The notes under the pieces were generated by a model. That model was given only the letters and a program-made list of their open reading frames with translations. It was not told the DNA's origin and did no database searches. Made by a program: the position numbers and the translations under genes. This document shows, in pieces, positions 55,761 to 64,000 of a DNA stretch of 64,000 bases. Each line of letters begins with the position of its first letter. Position 1 is the stretch's first letter. Source of the DNA: Silene conica (Eukaryota; Streptophyta; Magnoliopsida; Caryophyllales; Caryophyllaceae); contig CM055319.2 of the NCBI GenBank assembly GCA_029255685.2, positions 13,774,247-13,838,246 of the forward strand. Direction: 5' to 3'.

Positions 55761-58422
55761 CATTTTCTTGTAGTGTCGGGAAACAATATTCATGTTGGCC
55801 GGTGATACTTACTCCATACAATTTACCACCCTGGCTCTGTATGAAAAGACAATTTATGCTCTTAACATTACTTATTCCCGGTCCCCACAATCCAAAGAAA
55901 AACCTTGACGTCTATTTGCAGCCTATTATTCACGAGTTGAAGCAATTATGGGAGACGGGGATCTTAACCTATGACGTCTCATTAAAGCAAAACTTTGATC
56001 TTAGAGTCGCACTCCTATGGACGATCAAGGACTTTCCTGCATATGGCATGTTATCTGGTTGGACAACAGCTGGTGACCATGCATGTCCATATTGTATGAA
56101 AAATGAGACTAAGTCAGTTTGGCTACAACATGGCAAAAAATGGAGTTGGTTTGATTGTCATAGACAGTTTTTAGAAAGTAATCATGTTTTTCGCATGGAT
56201 AAGGTGCATTTTAGGAAAGGGGAAGTTGAGAACGATGTTGCTGCGAAGAGGTTAACATGCAAAGAAGTCTGGGATTGTGTCAAACATTTACCGAAAATTG
56301 TGGATGGATCTGACCGTGAACTCAATTTGCTTAAAGGGAAACGGATTGGGTGGTGGAAACAAAGCATTTTTTGGGAGCTTCCCTATTGGAGCACGCTACT
56401 AATTCGACATAACCTTGATGTCATGCATATTGAGAAAAAAAATTTCGAGCAAATAATTCACACTGTCATGGACGTGAAAGGAAAAACAAAATTAGATTCA
56501 AATGCAGAGAAAGACATGTTACTTCTTTGTTCAAGTAAAAGAAAAGGGGATTCGGTCATTTTGAAAAAGGAACAAAAGAAGGTCCTATGTGAATGGGTAT
56601 ACAAACTGAAGTTTCCTGACGGTTATGCTTCAGATTTGAGAAGGTGTGTCGATATGAATGAACTGAAGATACACGGTTTGAAAAGTCATGATTGTCACGT
56701 CTTCATGGAGCGATTACTCCCAGTTGCTTTGAGACATCTTCTCCCAAAAAATGAGTGGAATGCCATAAGTGAAATTAGTCAGTTTTTCAGAGATTTGTAT
56801 ACTTCATCAGTACAAATTGAAAAAATTACAAGTCTCGAAAATAACATTGCGGAGATCATCTGCAAATTAGAGAAAATCCTTCCACCTTTTTTCAACTCAA
56901 TGGAACACCTACCTATTCATTTGCCATATGAAGTAAAAGTGGGTGGTCCGTCCTGTGCAATATAGGTGGATGTATCCTTTCGAGAGGTAATATCATCATC
57001 CTTATTTAATACTTTATATTACATAATACATATATATCATCATATTTTTCATTCTAAATTAATTTGTTTGTAGTTTTTGAATCATTTGAAAAAGAAAATC
57101 AAAAATAAAGCTCATGTTGAAGGGTCTATATGTAATGCATATTTAATTGAGGAAATAGCAAATTTATGTTCCCTATACTTTGAAGATCACATAGACACCA
57201 AGGCAAAGGACCTTGACGTTGGTTCAAAAAAGCCGACACAATATTACTTGCCTGAGATATTTCAAGATCATGATGGCACTACTTCTAGAAAGTGTCGTGA
57301 AAGGTTTTTGGAGGATAACGAATATGAGCGTGCACACCTCTACGTTTTATCTAACTGCGATTCTGATGAATTGAAACGCAACGAACTGTAAGTGGTGAAT
57401 CTAAATTCTGATATTTGAAACGTACTTTATTAGTTGTTCAAAAATTAATAATTCCCCTGATTTGAATATAGGTTGTTTGAAAATTTTATCATGAGAGAAC
57501 ATCCTGAATGTGTCGTACGCAATGATGTTTGGGAAAAATATGAAACAAGATTTCCCAGAAGGTTTAGATCTCAGGTTATTAATATAGAAGATCCGGTTCT
57601 AATTGCCTTAGCAAATGGTCCCTCAAGAAGAGTCAGAACATGGAAACGCTATTCCATCAATGGCTACAAATTTCGAGCTTTCATTCAAGGAAAAGATTTG
57701 GAAAAGTGCACAATTAACAATGGAGTTTGTGTGAGTTCCACTGAAGGAGCTGACTACTATGGGACCCTTGACGAAATTGTTGAGATGACTTATACAGGCC
57801 CAGAAAACACTTTCAAAGTCATTTTGTTCAAATGTAGTTGGCTAGATAACTCCGGAAGAGGCATGCAAGTACATAAGGTATATAAGCTTGTGGATGTTAA
57901 CCGGAGTAGAAAATTTGCAAAGTACGACCCATTTGTGTTGGCATATCAAGTGGAACAAGTTTACTATAGTCCTTATCCAGGTATAAAAAAGGATCAAAGT
58001 CAATGGTCAGCGGTATTCAAAACCAAGGCTATATCACATGTCGATGCTCCCGTTGATGAATCTTTCTTTCAAGAAAATGTTACTAATGGTGAAACAATAG
58101 TGTCACCAATTGAAGTAGAAGAAGAAGATGAAGATGAAATTGTGGAGGAACCAGAACATATACAAATTGTGGCAGAGGAGCAACATGAGGATGAAGATGA
58201 AGATATTATAGATTCTCTTTGTAAGGATGTAGGAATAAATTGTTCAAGTGATGATGATGATTAGGACTGCTATTTATTAGATTTGATAATCTTGTATTTG
58301 TTGATATTATTGTAAATGTCGTATGGCTTAATGTCAATGAAATCATCTTATTTCCTTCATTATTCAAGTTTTTAATTATGTAAAGCATTTCTTTCTAATT
58401 GTTGCTATATTAGTTTGATAAT

Positions 58423-58601
58423 ATGTCGGGCGGAAGACGACGGGGTAGTGGTAGTCGTCAGACTGAGGGACGACGATCGGGAGCTAGTGACGAGGACGAG
58501 ATTGTTCCTCCTCAGCCTCAGCCGCCTACACGTCGAGTACACCTCGATCCGACTGATTATGATGGCGGCATGTGGTAAGTATCTCATTTGTTTACTTATT
58601 G

Positions 58602-58690
<89 letters not shown>

Positions 58691-60099
58691 ATTATAATAT
58701 GATTATTTGTTAATTATTTTATTTTCAAATTTAACTCTTTTTCAGGTTCAGTGACAAAGACGTTTCCGATCTCGTAAGCTTGACCATTATTTCGAACTAC
58801 AAGGAATTTGCACCGAACTGGTCACTTGCGTCGGATGCGATGAAGAAAGAATGGTGGGATTGGTTTGAGGTATTTATTAACTGTTACCTATTTCTATTTT
58901 ATTATTTATTACCTATTTTTCGTTTCATTATTTTTTTAACTATATTTTTTTTTGAAACAACAACATGTTACCTTTCATGCTCGTGACAGAGATGCGGTTA
59001 AGGTGGCTTGGACCAACATGATGAAAGAACGCCTACGCAAAAAGATCCACTACGCTTCCAAGAAAACTGCGGAGGAAAGGCCGTCTTGGATACCGGCCGA
59101 TATATTCGAACAGATTCTGGCTAGAAAGAATGATCCAAAGTTTCAAGACACATCCGGGAAAAACAAAGCCAATAGGATGTCTAGAAGTACCGAAAAAGGC
59201 AAGGCCTTAGGTACTCACATTATGGGTCGTAAAAACACCCTACAGATGATGGATGAAATGGTAATTTCATAGATTTTACTTCACTTTTTCTCGTCTTGAG
59301 TAATTTTTAAACAATTGGCAAATTTTGACAATCTTGAGTGTTTTTTTTAACAAGTGTCGTTCGATTTAAATTGCAGGCTTGACAAGATGGGAGGGATGTA
59401 CCATCCGCCTTGAAGTTGCTGGAGAAGACAAAGAAGCATGCCAAGAAGGGATGGCTTTCAACGAAATCCAAAGAACTCTTTGTAAGTTATCAGAAACTTT
59501 TCTTTATGTTTTAGTAATTTGCTTTAGTAATTAATTAACGTATACTAATAAAACTGTTTTTGTTTTGTAGGGAAAGGTTTTTTCAAGGAAGACAAAAATG
59601 ATAAGTGAAGGGATACCGGAGCAAGATATCGACGACAACGAGATCTACTTCGAGGAACACGACGGTTTTAACAAGAAAGGGTTGATACTTGGTATGGGAA
59701 ATGCAGCACTAGTTATTTACGACCGTCGTCGTCACTCAAGTGCTGGGAACCCATCGTACACCCCAGGTTAGTATTTTATAGTATATTAAAGATTAAGACT
59801 AACCAATTATTTTACCGTTTACTGAATGAATATAATACCATGTTTGAATATTAATTGCAGGTATCGTCAGCAGAGTTCTTAAAGAGAATGCTCAGCTAAG
59901 GGAACGAGATCTCGAGACATCTCAAAGGCTGAAGGCAATTGAAGAGTTCTTAAGTCAACGGGGGGAGTTCACTACTCAAAGCTGCAACCCGGGAGGCTTT
60001 TCTCAGCCGAGACGCGACTTCGATGATGACGGCGGCGACAATGCTAGGGCGGCCAGCCATTTTTCCACCTCACAGCCCACTGACACCACCGTTAGATAG
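58423..60099 (+). pseudogene. CACTA TNPA-like gene (Transposase_24 type)
   Basis: Exon 1 (58423-58574) encodes MSGGRRRGSGSRQTE, basic then acidic and Pro-rich. Exon 2 (58746-58869) reads FAPNWSLASDAMKKEWWDWF. Exon 3 (to about 59261; its acceptor is unclear) reads AVKVAWTNMMKERLRKKIH and RPSWIPADIFEQIL. Exon 4 (59377-59481) carries TGA at 59380-59382 where CGA is expected. Exon 5 is 59571-59766. Exon 6 (59861-60099) has a coiled coil (RVLKENAQLRERDLE) and a Gly/Asp-rich tail. The pattern fits Transposase_24, the TNPA-like DNA-binding partner of plant CACTA transposases. GT-AG introns, the first with a TA microsatellite. Confidence 0.82.
58606..58689. repeat. (TA)n microsatellite, about 84 bp
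   Basis: Uninterrupted TA dinucleotides in the first intron of the TNPA-like gene; probably length-variable. Confidence 0.95.
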
Positions 60100-60344
60100 G
60101 TTTTCTTAGGTTGGTTAGTTGGTCTACCGCGGATTATGTTTAGTTTTTAGTTGGATGAACATATGTAAAACCTTCATTTTAGTTATGAAAAGACCTTTTA
60201 AAAACCTTGTCTCGGACAAGTTCTTTGTTGCTGGGTTGTTTTGGCTGAAGTATGCAGGTTTGGAGAGCTTACAAAAGCGAAAAATTAGCCATTTCATTGA
60301 AATTGGGAGCAGAAAAAACAGCTGAAACCGGAAAATACTTCAGG

Positions 60345-60820
60345 AATTTGTGACGGAAATGTCTCGATTTGTGACGGAATTCCGTCGCAAATGTTGACCA
60401 ACAAATCAAAGTCAATCAACATTTGCGACGGAAATTCCGTCGCAAATGTCCTCTTTTGCGACGGAATTTCCGTCGCAAATGTTGACTGACTTTGACCCTC
60501 TAGTCAAGGTCAGTCAACATTTGCGACGGAATTTCCGTCGCAAAAGAGGACATTTGCGACGGAATTTCCGTCGCAAAAGAGGACATTTGCGACGGAATTT
60601 CCGTCGCAAATGTTGACTGACCTTGACCAGGTGGTTAAAGTCATTCCATCGCAAATCTTCGTCAATCCGTCGCAAATTTTTTGCGACGGAAAAATCCATC
60701 CCAAATTTTCTGTTTGCGACAAAAATATGCGACAGACACTGTCCGTCGCAGATCCGTCGCAAATGATGCTTTTGCGACGGATTTCACATTATTTGCGACG
60801 GACTTGTCCGTCGCAAATAC
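60345..60820. repeat. CACTA 3' subterminal repeats
   Basis: Dense TTTGCGACGGAA/TTCCGTCGCAAA pairs, including three near-identical tandem units (60521-60610) of AGGACATTTGCGACGGAATT type. Confidence 0.9.
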
Positions 60821-60840
60821 AGCATTATTATGTAGTGGTA

Positions 60841-60921
60841 ATCACGTGATATTGTTAGTTATGCCGATTGTCAAACAAAAACAAAAACAAAAAGATTCTC
60901 ACCTACACTTGCTTAGGATAT
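60841..60921. other. Right flank of the CACTA insertion
   Basis: About 80 bp of the DNA into which the CACTA inserted, ending at the LTR of the next element. No gene. Confidence 0.4.
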
Positions 60922-61600
60922 TGTAGGCACGGAAATTTTATTAGAGTGCCGAGAATAAAACAAAATAAATTATTTTTAGTTAATATCAAATTTTAGCTTA
61001 ATTTAATTATATTTGTCCCGTTTGATTGAGTTCGGATCAACCCATATTACAAATTGGGTTATTTGAGCCCAAAAGCAAACCAAGGGGTCAATTGGGCTCT
61101 AAACCAAACAATGTGGTCAATTGGGCCCAAAAGAGAAGTCAAGCCTACAAACAAGGCCCAAACTCAAGTCCATTTGCCAAGGGAGAAATTCTTATAAATA
61201 AGAGACTTCTCCACCATTTCAAAAGGAGGAGAAAAATCACTTTTACAAGAGAAGAAATCATTTGTCAAAGAAGGAGAAAAGAGACATCAAAAAGCTCTCA
61301 AATTCTCTCTACAAATCACACTTGCAAGTAGACAACAAGGCACTACAAAATCGTGCCGCCTACTCAAGTAAACTCAAAGCAAATTCAAAGCATCGAAGAG
61401 AGATTCAAGTCAACGCGACCCTCTCAAGAAGTTAAAGTCAAGCAAGCGAGCCTCGAAGATAGTAGACTCGTAGTTTTAATATTATTGTAGAATCAGTGGA
61501 ATAATAGAGGTTGTACACATAACTTTCTCATATTATATAAACTCATTTGTCTATCTATTTGTGTTACAATTTTTATTGCGATACAAAATTTGTTGCTACA
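60922..61600 (+). repeat. 5' LTR of a third retroelement (679 bp)
   Basis: TGTAGGCACGG ... TTGCTACA, giving short inverted ends TGTAG/CTACA. A TATA box (CTTATAAATA) lies near 61191. Only one LTR is in the window, so the boundaries rest on the ends, the TATA box and the primer site that follows. Confidence 0.65.
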
Positions 61601-61606
61601 AATTTT

Positions 61607-61624
61607 TGGTGAACCCGACGTGAA
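61607..61624 (+). other. Primer-binding site of the third retroelement
   Basis: TGGTGAACCCGACGTGAA six bases after the LTR end. It begins TGG as primer sites must. The tRNA species is not assigned; it is not initiator Met. Confidence 0.6.
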
Positions 61625-61672
61625 CACCTCTACCTCTCATCTCTACAACAAGTTCAACTTCAAGAAGCAAGG

Positions 61673-62203
61673 ATGTCTTCCAGTTCATCAAGCACACCTT
61701 CAAGAACTTATGCATCAATCCTCAAAGGGTCTCCTAGTGTTGCTCCTTCATCAAGCATTCCCTCAACTGGTGTTACCACGAGAAGAATGTCAAAGAAGGC
61801 TGTTATCAATGTTGCTGCTGAAAGCCTACGCACTGCTCATGTTCCTAAGAGGCCTTGTAAGTACTCAGTTGAATCCATTGCTGCTGCTGCTACTGCAATA
61901 ATCAACAAGACTTCATCTCCACAAAAGGAGGGCAAGAAGTTCAAGGCTAGTGGTCCATCCCCTCGCAAGGTGAAGAAGGCAATGCCAAAGAAGGAGGAAG
62001 TTTCAACCCCTATCTTCGAATCAGTCATGGTCGTTGGTGGCTCTAGCATTGAAGAACAGATAGAGAATATGAACAAGCTCCTTGAGAGAATGATGCAAGA
62101 AAATGAAGAAAAGAATAAGAAGATTGAAGAACTTCAGAAGGAAATGGAGGACCTTCGTAACAAGGACATGTCAAGTCATCGTGACACCGAAGAGGAGGAT
62201 GAT
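61673..62203 (+). pseudogene. GAG N-terminal part of the third retroelement, cut by the Tat insertion
   Basis: ATG 61673 opens MSSSSSSTPSRTYASILKGS, then TRRMSKKAVINVAAESL, a Lys-rich stretch and a coiled coil (SIEEQIENMNKLLERMMQEN). The frame is open for 177 codons and continues by chance into the LTR at 62204. The composition resembles the N-terminal GAG of plant Ty3/gypsy elements. No capsid motif is reached, so the lineage is not settled. Confidence 0.6.
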
Positions 62204-62750
62204 TGTTTAGCCCAAAAAACCATACTTCACCATTGGGCCCAAGGATAAATAAATAAGCAGCCCACCACAAGAAGCAGGCGCAGAATCAGAAACAGACCAG
62301 ACGCAGACCAGAGCAGACGCAGACCAGAGCAGAAGAAGAGCTGTTGGAGAAAGGAAACGGGTCAAAACCCTAAAGGGATATTCCCCTATATTCCCTCCCA
62401 CATCCTAGCACCAGAATGAATCAGTTGGGCAAGCGACTTGCAGCTATAAAAGAAAAAAACGAAGGCATTTCTTTATTCATTCATGCATATACTGTAACCT
62501 AGCCTACCTACGTAAACACTGGTAATCCATCTCAACAGCGTACATCCTCGATCATAGTAAAAATATTGGTGGGATTCCGTTCCCCCCGCGGTTGTTTCCC
62601 TCATTGGGTTTTTCCGCGTCACCAAAATCCCTTGTGTCATTATTTCGTCTCGTTAATTTTTTGTATTCATTTTCTGCGTTAATCTTTATATTGGTTGTCA
62701 CTTTGACCTACATCACAATAATTCAACTCGGTAGAAATTTTACCAAAACA
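62204..62750 (+). repeat. Tat/Retand 5' LTR (547 bp)
   Basis: TGTTTAGCCC ... TACCAAAACA. TATA box CTATAAAAGA near 62443. A short tandem repeat CAGACGCAGACCAGAG lies near 62295-62330. Confidence 0.88.
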
Positions 62751-62753
62751 ATT

Positions 62754-62771
62754 TGGCGCCCACCGTGGGGC
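62754..62771 (+). other. Tat/Retand primer-binding site
   Basis: TGGCGCCCACCGTGGGGC three bases after the LTR, the primer site commonly seen in plant Tat-type elements. Confidence 0.85.
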
Positions 62772-62818
62772 ATAGTGCGCATTCCAATATATAAAACCGT
62801 CATTTCGTCACAAAGAAC

Positions 62819-64000
62819 ATGTCTGGGACCAGAGCTAACCCTTCCAGTTCCCAGAGCATGCCAGCCCAGTCCAGTGGGACCAACCCTACTGTACCTGCTG
62901 GTCTCGCAGGACCATCCCTGGTCGTAAGTCAGACCACAGCCTCCAAGGTTGTGGCCCCATCCAGCAAACCTCCTCAGGTTCCCAGATCACCCCCTGTGTC
63001 AGCTTCTCCAAGGCAGAGCAGAGAAAGCAGCCCCAACAGAAGTGGAGAAACCCAGATGCCAGGAGCAGGCCAGCAGCCGCAGGCTCCCCGTACAGATCCG
63101 ATGCAGATGGTGGTCCAGGGAATGAGTGCTCTGCAAGAAGCCATAGAGGGCCTGTAGAAGGACAATCTGGACCTGAGAGAGCAGATCGCCGCAGTCGCAC
63201 GTCCAGAGCAGCCGTTCAGAATGTTGCAGCCGGGGCTTGGCCAGACCTTCAATCCCTTCGGGAGAGCGGGGTTGAACCGGCCAATTCCCCAGGAGATCGT
63301 CACCAGGCTGGATCTAGGTGTCACCCCCCGAGTAGTGGCCCAGAGATACTGGATCTGGACTCGTCTATGTTTGGAGCACCGCAGTCCAGACCAGTTCAGC
63401 CTGCAAGTAATCCTACACCTTGTTTTCCCCCTGGGACTGATCCTTTGATTTTTTCAGGTACCCCTCCGCAGCCTACCATCGGGCGAACGCCAGAGATCTC
63501 AGTAGGAGCAGCACCCGTGAACCAGTCCAGCACTGGAGGGTGGCAAGGAGGAGCACCAGCGCAGTCAGCAGTTGGTTGGCATCCAGGACCAGGCTTCAGT
63601 TCGTCTGTGGCAGCCAATCAACCAGCCGCAGGACCTTGGGGAGGAGCCCCTCCAGGCTTCTTCCCTCCGCCAATCAACCCGACTGCAGGTCCCTGGGGAG
63701 GAGCCCCTTCAGGCTCCTTCCCTCCGCCAGTCAATCCATTCCCCGGAGCAGGCAGTCTCTCAGACTAGCGCTACCAGGAGTTGAAAGACATGATCACCAA
63801 GATACCTGGTATGCCAAGGCCAATGGAGAAAGCTTCCCATGACAGCTATGCAGATTCACCATTCATCGACAATATCGCCTTGATCAATGTGCCCAAGGGG
63901 TTTGTGCCACCAACCATGACACTATATGATGGTACGGCCGACCCCCTGGACCACATAAACCAGTATAAGCAGAAAATGATGGTGGTAACCGCAACCGGAG
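62819..64000 (+). pseudogene. Tat/Retand GAG, partial and decayed
   Basis: ATG 62819 opens MSGTRANPSSSQSMPAQ, Ser/Pro/Gln-rich and disordered. TAG at 63155-63157 (in CTGTAG) interrupts GL-KDNLDLREQIAAV. A frameshift in the C6 run near 63325 leads to MFGAPQSRPVQPAS and a Gly/Pro region with two copies of GPWGGAP-S/P-G-x-FPPP-x-NP. TAG at 63766-63768 precedes RYQELKDMITKIPGMPRPM. The capsid then starts, DSYADSPFIDNIALINVP and MTLYDGTADPLDHINQYKQK, the hallmark of Ty3/gypsy GAG (retrotrans_gag), and is open to the window edge. GAG forms the particle in which reverse transcription occurs. Confidence 0.85.

Larger units (their letters stand above)
52587..55775 (-). mobile_element. Nested CACTA deletion derivative, opposite orientation
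   Basis: CACTACAAAATAAT ... TTCTTGTAGTG with target duplication TCG (52584-52586, 55776-55778). It has the same TTTGCGACGG subterminal repeats as its host element. The CCA-rich leader lies at 55098-55313 on the minus strand and TNPA-like fragments at 53259-53830; the transposase and most TNPA exons are missing. It is a non-autonomous relative inserted in the transposase gene of a family member. Removing it with one TCG restores the frame. Confidence 0.92.
51577..58264 (+). pseudogene. CACTA transposase (TNPD type), split and frameshifted
   Basis: ATG 51577 starts MKRLERKWMYERLDSRKK with the zinc-finger-like CPCSKCKN. A frameshift near 51750 leads to FCDNYYDWVSHGE. Another near 52200 leads to KIDAC and GCVIFWMDDAQLDKCRKCG. 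The nested CACTA interrupts at 52587; the frame resumes exactly at 55779 (FGKQYSCWPVILTPYNLPPW). Transposase_21 core follows with LLIPGPHNPKKNLDVYLQP, DFPAYGMLSGW, ACPYCM and HNLDVMHIEKK. A 4-bp duplication GTCC (56946-56953) breaks it before YRWMYPFER. Exons 57074-57387 (DUF4218 end) and 57472-58264 (DUF4216-like, GTLDEIVEMTYTG, with an acidic tail) follow GT-AG introns. The transposase cuts and joins the element ends. Confidence 0.88.
50013..60837 (+). mobile_element. CACTA (En/Spm) transposon, complete ends
   Basis: Ends are CACTACAAAAAAGC and ATTATGTAGTG, with target duplication GTA at 50010-50012 and 60838-60840. Subterminal regions hold many TTTGCGACGGAA/TTCCGTCGCAAA inverted pairs separated by TTGACC-type motifs. 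The interior encodes a TNPD-type transposase (51577-58264) and a TNPA-like protein (58423-60099) in the usual order. Because of several frameshifts, a stop codon and a nested insertion at 52587-55775, it is no longer autonomous. Confidence 0.93.
62204..64000 (+). mobile_element. Second Tat/Retand Ty3/gypsy element, 5' part
   Basis: 5' LTR, primer site and gag in order; it runs off the window. Its LTR is homologous to that at 21195-21726, but the two belong to different insertions. Confidence 0.85.

Noticed and set aside
58415-58702. 95-codon frame ending in a long Ile-Tyr repeat
   Set aside because: It reads through the first TNPA intron and its TA microsatellite in the wrong frame.

Overview
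This is plant nuclear DNA, almost certainly from a eudicot. Everything recognisable is a transposable element or a gene fragment carried by one; I see no intact ordinary host gene, no tRNA or rRNA gene and no CRISPR array. A Tat/Retand-type Ty3 element, an env-bearing SIRE-type Ty1/copia element, large non-autonomous LTR elements and CACTA elements with TTTGCGACGG subterminal repeats together would fit Caryophyllales, but that placement is only an inference.

Left block (1-21726). The 3' half of a Tat/Retand-type Ty3/gypsy element carries the integrase C-terminus (2-577) and a four-exon antisense gene (1223-3334). It is interrupted by a non-coding large-LTR retrotransposon, here LARD1 (3696-21154, TSD CCAAT). 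LARD1's own 3' LTR is interrupted by a GAG-only copia element (10141-19459, TSD CGGTT/CAGTT). The Tat element resumes at 21160 with its polypurine tract and 3' LTR (21195-21726).

Middle block (21727-42592). An OTU-like cysteine-peptidase gene of the Mutator-associated kind is split after 22568 by a minus-strand SIRE-type copia (22569-42281, TSD CCGCT). That element has decayed gag, protease, integrase, RT, RNase H and env-like regions, and a second large-LTR element, LARD2 (24477-32829, TSD GGGCC), sits inside it. The OTU C-terminus resumes at 42287, tail to tail with a plant-mobile-domain (PMD) gene on the minus strand.

Right block (42246-60837). A tandem duplication (copy A 42246-46800, copy B 46801-51675) contains the copia LTR tip, the OTU C-terminus, the PMD gene and the 5' end of a CACTA transposon. 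Copy B alone has gained a 311-bp Mutator-type MITE with a 9-bp TSD; copy A keeps the empty site. From copy B the CACTA element runs complete (50013-60837, TSD GTA), with a broken TNPD-type transposase and a TNPA-like gene. Its transposase is split by an internally deleted relative inserted in the opposite direction (52587-55775, TSD TCG). A near-perfect inverted repeat of about 210 bp lies in the CACTA leader in both copies.

Right end (60922-64000). The LTR, primer-binding site and gag N-terminus of another retroelement are cut at 62204 by a second Tat/Retand element, of which the 5' LTR, primer-binding site and gag are visible.

Relative order by LTR divergence (by eye) and nesting: Tat before LARD1 (about 1% between LTRs) before the GAG-only copia (LTRs look identical); SIRE copia (about 2%) before LARD2 (about 0.5%); CACTA and SIRE before the tandem duplication (below 1%) before the MITE. 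Several coding regions are broken by CAG-to-TAG or CGA-to-TGA changes, as expected from deamination of methylated cytosine in silenced DNA.
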